From positions 434,001 to 498,000 of the forward strand of contig SMMW01000003.1 in the NCBI GenBank assembly GCA_004794655.1: a DNA stretch of 64,000 bases, written 5' to 3'. Origin of the DNA: Marisa cornuarietis. Taxonomy: Eukaryota > Mollusca > Gastropoda > Architaenioglossa > Ampullariidae. Under the pieces are notes generated by a model that saw only the letters and a program-made list of their open reading frames with translations, had not been told where the DNA came from and did not search any database. Positions 24,301-33,597 of the stretch are shown here, in pieces (position 1 is the first letter of the stretch; every line of letters starts with the position of its first letter). Position numbers and translations under genes: made by a program.

Positions 24301-24980
24301 ACCCACCACCCGATGTACCAAGGCTGCGACCTATCCTCCATGCGTGCCCGCCGTGGTTCCATCTGCAAAACCTCTCGCAGGTTCCTGAAAGTCGTCTTGT
24401 AGGGGAAGAACTGACAGTTGTTTTCTACGTTCTTCAGCTCCAAACTGTCCTGGCTATACACCTGTTGGAAGAACTCGAAGCTGAAGGTGTCCAGTGCTGA
24501 CCAGTTGCTTGTGGCGTCCGTGACGACCACCGGCTGACCCGAGTAGGCGTAGTGCTCCTCAAAGTCCTGGGGCGAGATGTTCTCCACCTTGTGTACGGAA
24601 GTGACGTTGCGACAGAAGCCGCAGTCCAGTGGAGGCCGCAGCGCATCCGACAGGATCTCTGGTGTACGAAGAAGACATCTTTCAAGCTCAATATCTTCTG
24701 CCGGTAGCCCACGAAAGTTGAACCACATTCGTATGATCCTCTCGTTTTGAAGAGGCCAGTCCAGGAAGCACACCATCGCCAAGGTGCAGGCCAGGAGCAG
24801 CAGACATTTCAAGGTCCTTGTTGTGGTTTGTAAGAAGTAGTTCTTGACCCCGCCCTGGATTTCTGCCAGAGCTGGAAGTTCAGAGACGTCCTGGTCCTTC
24901 AGTCCAAGCTGGCGTGCTTTCTCGCGTAAGTCGTGGAAGAGGAAAACAGGCGAAGGTTTCTCGAGGTCTTTGTCCGCCAT
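14098..24980 (-). CDS. JmjC/cupin-type 2-oxoglutarate oxygenase, N-terminal membrane anchor
   Basis: Four exons join in phase: 24980-24307, 21668-21533, 15539-15407 and 14183-14098, giving 342 aa. Residues about 57-73 are a single hydrophobic segment after a soluble N-terminus, a type II membrane topology that would place the catalytic domain in the lumen or outside. NVT, NIS and NWS sequons follow it. The JmjC fold is recognised by PWYIGWSNCDSSAG, MGSPGYGAHMHVD (iron ligands H270 and D272), LPSWQAQITG, VEPGHI and LDTNKWYHST (distal ligand H324). Such enzymes couple 2-oxoglutarate decarboxylation to hydroxylation or demethylation; the substrate is unknown. The DUF4806 locus lies antisense in intron 2. 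Tandem repeats flank most of its splice sites. Confidence 0.85.
14205..14906. repeat. Minisatellite in JmjC intron 3
   Basis: Units are AGTATAATAGTACT(CT)n(GT)CGTACAGACAATA, about 35-40 bp, with a shorter variant AGTATAATAGTACTCTGTTA. It starts about 24 bases upstream of the exon 4 acceptor. Openness on the minus strand is an artefact. Confidence 0.92.
14983..15036. repeat. (GT)n microsatellite
   Basis: About 54 bp of GT dinucleotides with one TATG interruption, inside JmjC intron 3. Between 15040 and 15265 no coding sequence is recognised. Confidence 0.92.
15268..15420. repeat. Three copies of the JmjC exon 3 donor region separated by (CA)n
   Basis: The true exon end on the minus strand, CCTGGCCACATAA then GTTAGT (near 15401-15420), recurs as CCTGGGCACATAA/GTAAAT (about 15361-15380) and CCTGGGCACATAA/GTAAGC (about 15302-15321). 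Each is followed by a GT-rich run. The duplicated donors match the consensus at least as well as the functional one. Confidence 0.85.
15407..15539 (-). CDS. JmjC gene exon 3
   Basis: Acceptor TAACACCAG then GTGGACAAT; donor CACATAA then GTTAGT. It encodes VDNVHLPSWQAQITGSK to DVEPGHI. It enters in phase 0 and leaves in phase 1. Both ends border tandem copies of their own splice junctions. Confidence 0.88.
15528..16776. repeat. 48-bp minisatellite built from the JmjC exon 3 acceptor, about 26 copies
   Basis: On the minus strand each unit contains TTGTTGTTAACACCAG followed by GTGGACAATTGG, that is the 3' splice site plus the first exon bases, then GTATTTACCTTACAAACA. Units vary by CAA triplets (42-54 bp) and by CCACCTGG versus CCACATGG. 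Because lengths are multiples of three, both strands stay open for over 400 codons; these are not genes. Confidence 0.92.
16777..16925. other. Short non-repeat spacer in JmjC intron 2
   Basis: Nothing recognisable other than the start of an AG-rich run at about 16924-16960 that leads into the DUF4806 relic. Confidence 0.4.
16940..17462 (+). pseudogene. Degenerate DUF4806 copy
   Basis: Three segments parallel the better copy at 20.4-21.0 kb: an exon end ASEG with a GTGAGT donor at 16988; an exon from 17050 reading KELLRLEEGLEDKDVKK and hitting TAA at 17103-17105; and a piece near 17352-17462 reading GMLRTTFSMPSAARFNFT before a GTGAGT donor. The second corresponds to EDLRRLEEDLEDGDMKKKM and the third to SMLRRLFSTPLALQYNFT. 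The TAA falls where the paralogue continues. The downstream intron also resembles that of the paralogue, so this was a segmental duplication. Confidence 0.7.
17778..17950. repeat. GT-rich imperfect microsatellite
   Basis: Mixed GTGTAC/GTGTATATGT units over about 170 bp. The ORFs on both strands here are low-complexity artefacts. Confidence 0.88.
17951..18940. other. Non-coding sequence, no supported gene
   Basis: A (TA)n tract lies near 18612-18630. The stretch 18715-18870 is unusually GC-balanced and may be an old repeat. No splice-consistent coding segment was found. Confidence 0.35.
18895..19016 (+). promoter_or_regulatory. CpG-rich segment ending in a strong 5' splice site
   Basis: A local CpG-rich block (TCGCGCGCGCG near 18943, GCGCGCGACACACGTGAC near 18965) ends at CCGTCGTG followed by GTAAGTTCG near 19015. 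This pattern fits a promoter with a short non-coding first exon, possibly for the plus-strand DUF4806 locus downstream. This is inference from composition and one splice site. Confidence 0.35.
19017..19780. other. AT-rich sequence, possible first intron of the DUF4806 locus
   Basis: A (TA)n tract lies near 19396-19414. No coding segment is recognised. Confidence 0.35.
19780..20590 (+). repeat. Threefold tandem duplication of an exon-intron unit (about 256 bp)
   Basis: Copies 2 and 3 begin at TTTTTACTTGCAG followed by exons starting at 20075 and 20331, exactly 256 bp apart. Each 114-bp exon (20075-20188, 20331-20444) ends before a GTTTGT donor and is phase 1-1, so duplication preserves frame. 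Copy 1 (exon end at 19933) is more diverged on its left side. Copy 2 carries an in-frame TAG; copy 3 is open. Confidence 0.8.
20331..21477 (+). pseudogene. DUF4806-domain gene, spliced, with a one-base frameshift
   Basis: Exons 20331-20444, 20600-20658, 20831-20989 and 21398-21477 have matching phases, except that the third is one base short. The second reads EDLRRLEEDLEDGDMKKKM. The third starts IKYFSCIG, then the frame shifts at a G run (20852-20855) to DSMATLVRSMLRRLFST and ends VRGVMMG. The fourth reads AVWKTFPQATEVEMNGVA and stops at TGA. The order, with the hydrophobic LF-STPLA core followed by AV-KTFPQAT, is the layout of DUF4806 domains found in many invertebrate proteins of unknown function. 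Upstream it may include the exon copies at 19.8-20.2 kb. The frameshift may be real decay or a homopolymer sequencing error. It lies inside JmjC intron 2 on the opposite strand. Confidence 0.65.
21533..21668 (-). CDS. JmjC gene exon 2
   Basis: Acceptor ATGTTTCAG then GAGCAACT; donor ATGCAC then GTGAGT. It runs SNCDSSAGN to MGSPGYGAHMH, so the first iron-binding histidine is its last codon and the paired aspartate is in exon 3. The phases (2 in, 0 out) match both neighbours. Confidence 0.88.
21715..22660. repeat. AT-rich minisatellite, about 31-bp units
   Basis: Core TTATTATAAATGACATAT followed by (C/T)TGTGTTACTT(C/T)G, in roughly 28 copies. The right part contains a longer variant with CTATTCAAACACTGACTTC. 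It lies in JmjC intron 1, beginning about 47 bases upstream of the exon 2 acceptor. Confidence 0.92.
22920..23640 (+). pseudogene. RTE-like reverse transcriptase relic
   Basis: Fragments in two frames resemble endonuclease-RT proteins: ISIPKKGNTKQ, IISLI, EEVPAEEQAGFRV, then GVRQGCTLSPVLLDIL, then WRKIIWFGHVIWHHT and KVKEWTGRFMKDL at the C-terminus. Segments between RT motifs are missing, including motif C (Y/F-x-D-D), and frames shift, so this is a dead copy with internal deletions. It sits in intron 1 of the JmjC gene. Confidence 0.75.
23803..24320. repeat. 44-bp minisatellite derived from the JmjC exon 1 donor, about 11 copies
   Basis: On the minus strand the exon end GGTACATCGGGTG, donor GTGGGTAGCATTCC and CTGAGTATAT align with repeat units GGTACATCAGATGACAGGTAACATTT... 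continuing CTGGGTATG. The first unit therefore overlaps coding sequence. Units left of 23900 are more diverged. Confidence 0.8.
24307..24980 (-). CDS. JmjC gene exon 1
   Basis: It starts at the ATG reading MADKDLEKPS and encodes the cytosolic N-terminus, the membrane segment and the start of the catalytic domain up to QPWYIGW. It ends in phase 2 at a GTGGGT donor. An upstream in-frame CTG exists, but the ATG is the natural start. The donor sits at the edge of a 44-bp repeat array. Confidence 0.85.
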
Positions 24981-25260
24981 CTTGAGCCCCACAGTCTAGT
25001 GTGACAACTGCTGGGTCCTGCGGCTGAGGGCTGACTGTCGTCACTGTACAGTCCAGTGTAGTGCTCTGTCTCAGCGACAAGCCAGGGCGAGGGTCAGGTG
25101 AAAGAAAGGATGGGGGTAAAAGAGAGAAGAAGCTGAGGCAAAAGAGTAATTCGCTCATCACTTCCGCTCTTGTCAGACATGCGCAGAAAGATGTCTCCCA
25201 GGCCTGCCTCTAATATTCTTCTCAACTCAAAGTCGATGGAGGAATTGACTGGGCTTCGCG
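24981..25260 (-). promoter_or_regulatory. Probable promoter / 5' UTR of the JmjC gene
   Basis: Upstream of the JmjC ATG the sequence is GC-richer than its surroundings. It contains an ETS-like ACTTCCGCT near 25159 and a TGCGCA core near 25178, both common in TATA-less promoters. No TATA box is obvious. Inference only. Confidence 0.4.
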
Positions 25261-25479
25261 CTTCGCCAGGCTGATCAATTCAGCTTCCAGATTCGATTAC
25301 ACGCTTGTCAGGACACTGAGTCAGTGAAAGCGAGATTTGGTTGTCTCTCTTGACTGCCTCCATTTCGTTACTAATACTTCAAATTAATTAATGATGTGAG
25401 CGGCAAGATGGCACAAGGAGCACACACAGAGACATGCAAGAGATCTGCCAAAATACACAGCATGTTCTGAGGTTCCAGT

Positions 25480-26130
25480 CCAGTATGAAAGATGAGAATA
25501 CACAGTGTATCCCAGTCCAGTATAAAAGATGAGAATACACAGTGTATCCCAGTCCAGTATAAAAGATGAGAATACACAGTGTATCCCAGTCCAGTATGAA
25601 AGATGAGAATACACAGTGTATCCCAGTCCAGTATAAAAGATGAGAACACACAGCGTGTTCCAGTCCAGTATAAAAGATGAGAACACACAGCATGTTCCAG
25701 TCCAGTATGAAAGATGAGAACACACAGCATGTTCCAGTCCAGTATGAAAGATGAGAATACACAGCATGTTCCAGTCCAGTATGAAAGATGAGAATACACA
25801 GCATGTTCCAGTCCAGTATGAAAGATGAGAACACACAGCATGTTCCAGTCCAGTATGAAAGATGAGAATACACAGCATGTTCCAGTCCAGTATGAAAGAT
25901 GAGAATACACAGCATGTTCCAGTCCAGTATGAAAGATGAGAATACACAGCATGTTCCAGTCCAGTATGAAAGATGAGAATACACAGCATGTTCCAGTCCA
26001 GTATGAAAGATGAGAACACACAGCATGTTCCAGTCCAGTATGAAAGATGAGAACACACAGCATGTTCCAGTCCAGTATGAAAGATGAGAACACACAGCAT
26101 GTTCCAGTCCAGTATGAAAGATGAGAATGG
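25480..26130. repeat. 37-bp minisatellite, about 17 copies
   Basis: Unit CCAGTCCAGTATGAAAGATG followed by AGAA(T/C)ACACAGCATGTT. Left copies carry GTGTATC instead of GCATGTT. A 37-bp period cycles all three frames (111 nt), giving repeat ORFs in every minus-strand frame; none is a gene. Confidence 0.92.
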
Positions 26131-26495
26131 TATATGATCTGTGTGAGCGTGCTTAAAACCACTGATCGTATTTTCTCTACTTGTGTACACAAGCAAGTGT
26201 TTGCTCTAAGAACCTATTGGTGACTTCCCTTAAGACTCCACAATATCAAGACCTGACTATCTCAATATCTCTGACAGGTACAAACAAAAAATAGAAATAA
26301 AAATAAATAAAAGACCCATAACTAAATTAGTTTACTTTGTATGTTTATTATTTCTTTTTGATGTATAGCAACTAATTGAAAATATATATATATATATTGT
26401 ATGTCTTCGGGTGGGCACATTTGTTTTGACAATTAAAAACTGAATACAACTACAAGACAATGGCAGTGTCCCTGCCGTGTAGATCATGATCTTTA
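26131..26495. other. Intergenic spacer, nothing recognised
   Basis: AT-rich, with a (TA)n tract near 26384-26398. No coding potential was seen. Confidence 0.4.
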
Positions 26496-26740
26496 CAATA
26501 CTGCACCACTTTATTTATCCACAAGGGCAATTCCAGATAGAACTCATACTAGCAGTAATATATATATATATATGATATAACAGAGATAATACATGTTGAA
26601 ATTCTCTCTCTCGCACACACATTCCCAGCAACAGTAGATACAGTTGGTGACCTTAGGTCACAGCAGGTTCACGGCCAGTAGAGTTAATCAGGTAAACGGC
26701 ACGTGGACTGAATGGATTGCGGTGATGATTGGTTTTGTAG
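26496..26740 (-). mobile_element. 3' end fragment of a Rex1-like LINE
   Basis: It matches 49655-49915 along its length (shared GTTGGTGACCTTAGGTCAC, CACGGCCAGTAGAGTTAATC, GGCACGTGGACTGAATG), which is the 3' end of the RT-bearing copy. On the minus strand it ends with a GGATAAATAAAG-type tail, as in Rex1/L2-like elements. It is heavily 5'-truncated. Confidence 0.75.
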
Positions 26741-26814
26741 ACAGGCATCTAGTGTGATAGAGTTAGTCACTATGTCATCAGATGGGGAGATGTGTGTGTG
26801 TGTGTGTGTGAGGG

Positions 26815-26865
26815 GGGTGTTTTACGCCGAGCCAGCAGCTAAAGCTATGTCACGGCAATGAACTA
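26815..26865 (-). mobile_element. Possible 3' end fragment of the I-like LINE family
   Basis: TTTTACGCCGAGCCAGCAGC and the following AAAGCTATGTCACGGC resemble the 3' terminus of the I-like LINE at 26930-26970 (TTTTATGCCAAGTCAGCAAC, then TATGGCTATCTCATGGC). It is short and diverged. A GT microsatellite precedes it at about 26793-26810. Confidence 0.5.
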
Positions 26866-26913
26866 GCCCTGTAAACAGATGTCACATAATAGCGTGCCCG
26901 AGACGAGAGCTGA

Positions 26914-29090
26914 GTTAGTTAGTTAGTTGTTGTTTTATGCCAAGTCAGCAACTATGGCTATCTCATGGCAAAAACAATGTACATGACTATTCAAAGGTTG
27001 ATATAAAGTAATTGTACAAGTCTATAGATTTCTCTTTTCTTAGTTTTACAAAATAACAGTTTTGTAAACATATAAGTTCTATCATATCAGGTGAAACATC
27101 TGAATGGACTTTACATATGCCGGGATTGATCTGGAAGAGTGTTTGGCAAAAAGGTCAGCGAGAGTCTGTGCTATAAAATAGTTTTGACGAATTGTAGCGA
27201 GTTTTGAACAGGAGATGAGCAAATGTTCTATGGTTAGGGGGTCTTTACACCAAGGACAAAGTGGGGGGTTTTCTCCTGCAAGCAAAAATCTGTGAGTGAT
27301 AAATGAGTGTCCAGCTTTTAGTCTATTTATAACCACTTTTTCTCGTCGGTTTAGAAATTCTTGTGTTATACAGTCTGATAGTTTTGCAAAAATAGCATGA
27401 AGTTTGTTGTGCTTCATGGAGTCCCAGTGAAGCTGCCAAAGTTGTGAGATATACAGTTTAACAGAAACGTTCCAATCTGAGGCAAATGTTGTATGGACCA
27501 CAAGTGGTTGCTGAAGGGCCTTTTTTGCTGCCTCATCAGCTTTAGTGTTTCCTGGAATATTTGCATGTCCAGGAACCCAAATAAAGATAATGTCAAAATT
27601 GTTATTCTGTAGTAATGATAGAAGTTCAAAGAATTTAACCAGTAGTGGGTGATCTAAACGTTGAGAGTGAAGTGCAAGTAAGGATGACAAAGAGTCTAAA
27701 ATAACTAAGAAGTTTTTCTCTTTAGATGTATGGATATACTGTATTGCAAGTAGAAGGGCTTTTAACTCGGCAGAAAAAAATGGAGCTATGACCTTCCAAG
27801 CGAGCTGTCAGCGGTGGTGTGGAAATGTCCATCGGCACCGCTGCAGCTGCTACAGTTTCTTTTTCAGTATTTTTGGATCCATCAGTGTATAAGTGACAAA
27901 AGTCAGGATAGTCTGTGACTATTTCTCTGAAAAGCTGCTGATAGACTATGTCAGGGGTTTCACCCTTTTTTTTGTTAGAGAGGTCAAAACGAATTTCAGG
28001 TGTGGGAAGTAGCCATGGTGGTGTTCTAGTCAGTGTAATTGGTGCTGTTTTTTGGGGGTCCATTCCCAATTTCTGAAGATGGGGATAAGCTCGTATGGGT
28101 AGAGGTTTTTGTTCATGTTCACGTGCCCTGTATTTCTCCAGAAACTGAACGGAGAAAACTGAGTGGAAAGCAGGGTTTTGGGGCAGAGCTCGAAGTTTCG
28201 ACACATAGGACAACATTAGTTTTAGTCGGCGTAACTCTAGAGGGGGTTCACCTGCCTCTGCATATAGGCTGTGTATTGGAGTAGTTCTGAAAACTTCAAG
28301 ACAAATTCTCAGGCCGTGATGGTGTACAGTGTCTAGCCTTTTTAGGTATGATGTCCTGGCAGATCCATAGACTATGCATCCATAATCCAATTTTGAACGC
28401 ACTAGGGAACGATACAAACGGAGTAAAGTGATTTGGTCTGCACCCCAGTTTGTGTTACTTATCACTCTCAAGATATCTAGAGCCTTCAGGCAAGAAGCCT
28501 GAAGATGACGGATGTGGTTCTGAAAACAGAGTTTACGATCAAAAATAACACCCAAGAAATGGACCTCTTCCACTACTTTGAGTGCTGTTCCATTTACATG
28601 AATAGAAGGTTCAGGAAAAGGACCTCTTAGTTTTGTAAAGTGGATGCACACAGATTCTGAGGGAGAAAATTTGAAACCGTTTTCTAATACCCATTTTGAG
28701 ATGTGGTTTACGCATAACTGTAATTGTCTCTCCAGATCAGGTAGAAGCTTTCCTCGTATACAAAGTGCAAAATCATCTACATATAGCGAGGCAGCCATAT
28801 TTGTGGGAATAGACTTCAGGATGCCATCTATTTTAATACAGAACAATATAGGTGACAGGATACTTCCTTGAGGGACTCCCACCTGCTGTTCATGGGTGTC
28901 TGAAAAGGTATTTTGTATACGGACTCTAAACACACGACATGTTAGAAAGTTTTTGATGAAAATTGGTAGTCGGCCTCGAAAGCCTAGAGAAAATAGATCC
29001 AACAAAATACCTTGCCTCCACACTGTGTCATAGGCTCTTTCTAGGTCAAAGAATACTCCTATGACATGCTCTTTTTTAATAAAAAAAGAC
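26914..29090 (-). mobile_element. I-clade-like LINE, 5'-truncated, with target duplication
   Basis: A 14-bp direct repeat GAGACGAGAGCTGA lies exactly outside both ends (26900-26913 and 29091-29104). The 3' end on the minus strand is an (AACT)n-type tail. Coding content runs from inside the RT domain through RNase H to a C-terminal zinc-knuckle region. RT plus RNase H in one ORF is the layout of I-group elements. Confidence 0.9.
27082..29090 (-). pseudogene. LINE ORF: reverse transcriptase + RNase H, frameshifted
   Basis: The frame enters in the RT at FFDLERAYDTVW (motif A), continues GVPQGSILSPILF and LYVDDFALC (motif C, near 28775), then thumb and connection, and an RNase H beginning LYTDGSKN. 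Near the A run at 27775-27781 the frame shifts by one base: the RNase H continues in the next frame as SAELKALLLAI and IFIWVPGHANIPGNTKADEAA, then CPWCKDPLTIEHLLISCS. The first residues of the apparent ORF upstream of 29090 come from host DNA. It is inactive because of the truncation and frameshift. Confidence 0.85.
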
Positions 29091-29154
29091 GAGACGAGAG
29101 CTGAACCCAGGACATACAACCTTCACTGTATTAGATGGTAACGGGCGCAAACCG

Positions 29155-29918
29155 GACCGCCGGTGTTGTGTGGGATATTGTGGATGTGGTGGTGTGGGAT
29201 GAGCTGTACGTAGTAGTGTGGGATATTGTGGGGTGTGGTGGTGTGGGATATTATGAGCTGTACGTAGTGGTGTGGGATATTGTGGGGTGTGGTGGTGTGG
29301 GATATTATGAGCTGTACGTAGTGGTGTGGGATATTGTGGGGTGTGGTGGTGTGGGATGAGCTGTACGTAGTGGTGTGGGATATTATGGGGTGTGGTGGTG
29401 TGGGATGAGCTGTACGTAGTAGTGTGGGATATTATGGGGTGTGGTGGTGTGGGATATTGTGGGGTGTGGTGGTGTGGGATATTATGGGGTGTGGTGGTGT
29501 GGGATATTATGGGGTGTGGTGGTGTGGGATGAGCTGTACGTAGTAGTGTGGGATATTATGGGGTGTGGTGGTGTGGGATATTGTGGGGTGTGGTGGTGTG
29601 GGATATTATGAGCTGTACGTAGTAGTGTGGGATATTGTGGGGTGTAGTGGTGTGGGATATTGTGGGGTGTGGTGGTGTGGGATATTATGAGCTGTACGTA
29701 GTAGTGTGGGATATTGTGGGGTGTAGTGGTGTGGGATATTATGAGCTGTACGTAGTAGTGTGGGATATTGTGGGGTGTGGTGGTGTGGGATATTATGAGC
29801 TGTACGTAGTGGTGTGGGATATTGTGGGGTGTAGTGGTGTGGGATATTATGAGCTGTACGTAGTGGTGTGGGATATTGTGGGGTGTGGTGGTGTGGGATA
29901 TTGCGGGTGTGTGGTGGT
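29155..29918. repeat. 54-bp satellite-like array, left part
   Basis: Units GTGTGGGATATTATGAGCTG, TACGTAGTAG, TGTGGGATATTGTGGGGTGT. It continues at 34412 beyond transposon copy 2, so the transposon inserted into a pre-existing array. The 18-residue repeat ORFs are artefacts. Confidence 0.93.
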
Positions 29919-30510
29919 CAGTGGCGTAGGAACCAGGGGGGCAGCGGGGGCAGCTGCCCCCTCAATGGAAATACTGGAGGGGCAAGAATATCTTTTTCCC
30001 CCCTCCCCAAATATTTGAGACGTAACCTCTCACAGAGAGCAAAATAAGTAAAGAAGAGAGAGTCAAGGGTGAGAACTGGAATGATAGCTGCTGCTGTGGG
30101 AGGGGGACCTGGTAAATGTCTCCCTGGCTTTGGCTGAGTGACCTGCCAGGGAGATGCTCATAAATCGCGGCGGTCTGTCACCTTTCTTTGGTGTCCACTA
30201 CGGTGGTCTGGTCATCCTGGGGGCAAGCTATCACCCTGCTCCCCATCACCAGTTCACAAGAAACAGTATCCCAACCTTTCCCTTCCCCCATACACACACA
30301 AATACACAGTTTAAAAAATACAAATTGGCAACTACAATTTTTTTCGGAGGCATCAAAGACACGGGTTAGGGTTGATTGTAAGTTTACTGTAAGTTTATTA
30401 ACATATTTAAAAGACATTTATGACCAATGCATACTTTTGAGATCATTAAGACACGTGTCGTGTTTAGTATTAAGGGGGAGCAGATAGCTTAATGGTTACT
30501 AGAACTTAAT

Positions 30511-31497
30511 AATAATAATAATAGTGAAGATTTTTAAAGCGCATATTCACACTCATAGAGAGCATGCTCTTAGCGCTTAAAACGAGGAAGAGACGTGGAC
30601 TAAGTAGACACAGAACAAAGGGGACGAAAGAAAACGACAGTACTGACGAAACAGAAAACATTAAAAGGCATCAAGTAACAGGAACAGAAAAATATAGTGA
30701 TTCTGCGAGAAAGATGGGTAAAGTAGCAAGAGGGAAGGGGGGGGGGGTAAGAAGGACTAGCATTGTGTGGACTGTGTTAGGAGTAATGCTCAAGGAAGAG
30801 GTGAGTTTTCAGTGCAGATTTGAAAGATTCAGTTGTAGGAAGGTGGCGGATATGGAAAGGAAGAGAGTTCCATTGTTTTGCAGCACAGTAGCCAAAAGTC
30901 CTGTGACCATAGGTTGTTGTTCTGGTGACAGGAACAGTTAGGATACGGTCGTCAGACGAAGAGCGTAGTTGTCTGGTCGGAGAGTAAGGGATGAGAAGTT
31001 CAGAGAAATAGTCAGGACAGGAGCCAACAAAGAAATTAAAACACAGCACAGACAGTTTGTACTGAATGCGAGAACGGACGGGTAGCCAGTGTAGAAAACG
31101 AAGGAGAGGAGTGACATGGTCCCGTTTCCTTGCTCTAAGCACCAGACGCGCAGCGGAGTTCTGTACTCTCTGGAGTCTCTGAATGAGGGATTAAGGGCAG
31201 CCTGCCAGCAAGGAGTTGCAGTAGTCAAGTCGAGAAAGAACAAACGCACAGACAAGAGTGTTGGTAGCGCGTGTAGAGAGAAAGTGACGGATGGCACTAA
31301 TCTTACGGAGCTCATAATAGGCAGACCGACAGACAGCTGCTACATGTCTATCGAGTGTCATGTCATCAGTGACAATAAATCCCAGATTCCTAACGGATGA
31401 CGTGAAGGTGATGTTGCTGTCGCCCACCTTGATGTGATTGGGCAGACTGACGAGTGACGGTTGATGTCTTCTTCTATGGCACAAGAGGGCTTCCGTT
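30511..31497 (-). mobile_element. L2/CR1-like LINE 3' fragment inserted in transposon copy 2
   Basis: The B arm of copy 1 reads straight through this point (agaacttaa joined to tccgaagg), so these ~987 bp were inserted later. The minus strand encodes the end of an L2/CR1-type ORF2 in two overlapping frames: SSVRNLGFIVTDDMTLDRHV and LDYCNSLLAGCP, then LRFLHWLPVRSRIQYKLSVL and YCAAKQWNSLPFHIRH. It ends in a short (TTA)n tail, as expected of these families. Confidence 0.85.
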
Positions 31498-32005
31498 ATC
31501 CGAAGGCAAAGACGCGCATGCTCCCTGTTTCTGTCTCAGTGACGGTAAAAGGTGTGGAGTGTGATCTTCCGACCCCCTCCCCCATATTGCGACCCCTTTT
31601 CTTTGACTGCGTCGTTTGACCAGCATAAACATCCCCCACCCACTCACTGGCGCCACGTTTCCTTTCTAAACCCTACAATTATCTGCTGTCGCTTACAAGC
31701 TGGTAGCTAAAGGGGCCGCACTGTCCATCGTGAAGAGAGAAGCCAGTAACGAATTAGCTGCATACCAATACCCCAGTCTAGCCACCCAGCGACCCAGACA
31801 GCAACCCTTACACTTTGTGAAAAGCTAGCAAAGCACGAGGACGTCCATCTTACTACACACCAACGGCTTAGTGCTAATTGGCGGCTTTGACTACAACTAA
31901 GTAAGGTAGACACTCTCAGAGTCACTATACAGTATTGGTAGTTTGTGAGGTGCTCAAATCTGAATGAAAATCTTCAAGAGGGTCTCGGCGTACTTTTCTT
32001 TAGAG

Positions 32006-33597
32006 AGAGACTGGTATTATTGCTATCTGAGAGAGAGAGAGAGAGAGAGACTGGTATTATTGCTATCTGAGAGAGAGACTGGTATTATTGCTATATGAGA
32101 GAGAGAGAGACTGGTATTATTGCTATCTGAGAGAGAGAGAGACTGGTATGATTGCTATCTGAGAGAGAGAGAGAGAGAGACTGGTATTATTGCTATCTGA
32201 GAGAGAGAGAGAGACTGGTATTATTGCTATCTGAGAGAGAGAGAGAGACTGGTATTATTGCTATCTGAGAGAGAGAGAGAGACTGGTATGATTGCTATCT
32301 GAGAGAGAGAGAGAGACTGGTATTATTGCTATATGAGAGAGAGAGAGACTGGTATTATTGCTATATGAGAGAGAGAGACTGGTATTATTGCTATCTGAGA
32401 GAGAGAGACTGGTATTATTGCTATCTGAGAGAGAGAGAGAGACTGGTATTATTGCTATCTGAGAGAGAGAGAGACTGGTATTATTGCTATCTGAGAGAGA
32501 GAGAGAGACTGGTATTATTGCTATCTGAGAGAGAGAGAGACTGGTATTAATGCTATCTGAGAGAGAGAGAGACTGGTATTATTGCTATCTGAGAGAGAGA
32601 GAGACTGGTATTATTGCTATCTGAGAGAGAGAGAGACTGGTATTATTGCTATCTGAGAGAGAGAGAGACTGGTATTATTGCTATCTGAGAGAGAGAGACT
32701 GGTATTATTGCTATCTGAGAGAGAGAGACTGGTATTATTGCTATCTGAGAGAGAGAGAGACTGGTATTATTGCTATCTGAGAGAGAGAGAGAGACTGGTA
32801 TTATTGCTATCTGAGAGAGAGAGACTGGTATGATTGCTATCTGAGAGAGAGAGACTGGTATTATTGCTATCTGAGAGAGAGAGAGACTGGTATTATTGCT
32901 ATCTGAGAGAGAGAGACTGGTATGATTGCTATCTGAGAGAGACAGACTGGTATTATTGCTATCTGAGAGAGAGAGACTGGTATTATTGCTATCTGAGAGA
33001 GAGAGAGACTGGTATGATTGCTATCTGAGAGAGAGAGACTGGTATTATTGCTATCTGAGAGAGAGAGAGACTGGTATGATTGCTATCTGAGAGAGAGAGA
33101 GACTGGTATTATTGCTATCTGAGAGAGAGAGAGAGACTGGTATGATTGCTATCTGAGAGAGAGAGAGAGACTGGTATTATTGCTATCTGAGAGAGAGAGA
33201 GACTGGTATTATTGCTATCTGAGAGAGAGAGACTGGTATTATTGCTATCTGAGAGAGAGAGAGACTGGTATGATTGCTATCTGAGAGAGAGAGACTGGTA
33301 TTATTGCTATCTGAGAGAGAGAGAGACTGGTATGATTGCTATCTGAGAGAGAGAGAGACTGGTATTATTGCTATCTGAGAGAGAGAGAGAGACTGGTATG
33401 ATTGCTATCTGAGAGAGAGAGAGAGACTGGTATTATTGCTATCTGAGAGAGAGAGAGACTGGTATTATTGCTATCTGAGAGAGAGAGACTGGTATGATTG
33501 CTATCTGAGAGAGAGAGACTGGTATGATTGCTATCTGAGAGAGAGAGACTGGTATGATTGCTATCTGAGAGAGAGAGAGACTGTTATGATTGCTATC
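32006..33597. repeat. GA-rich minisatellite inside transposon copy 2
   Basis: Reverse complement of the copy 1 array: (GA)nCTGGTATTATTGCTATCT units, about 28-36 bp, roughly 50 copies. It is less than half as long as the copy 1 array. Confidence 0.94.

Noticed and set aside
25371..26196. Three minus-strand ORFs of 235-273 codons
   Set aside because: Translation of the 37-bp array in all frames; the sequences are the same 37-residue repeat shifted.
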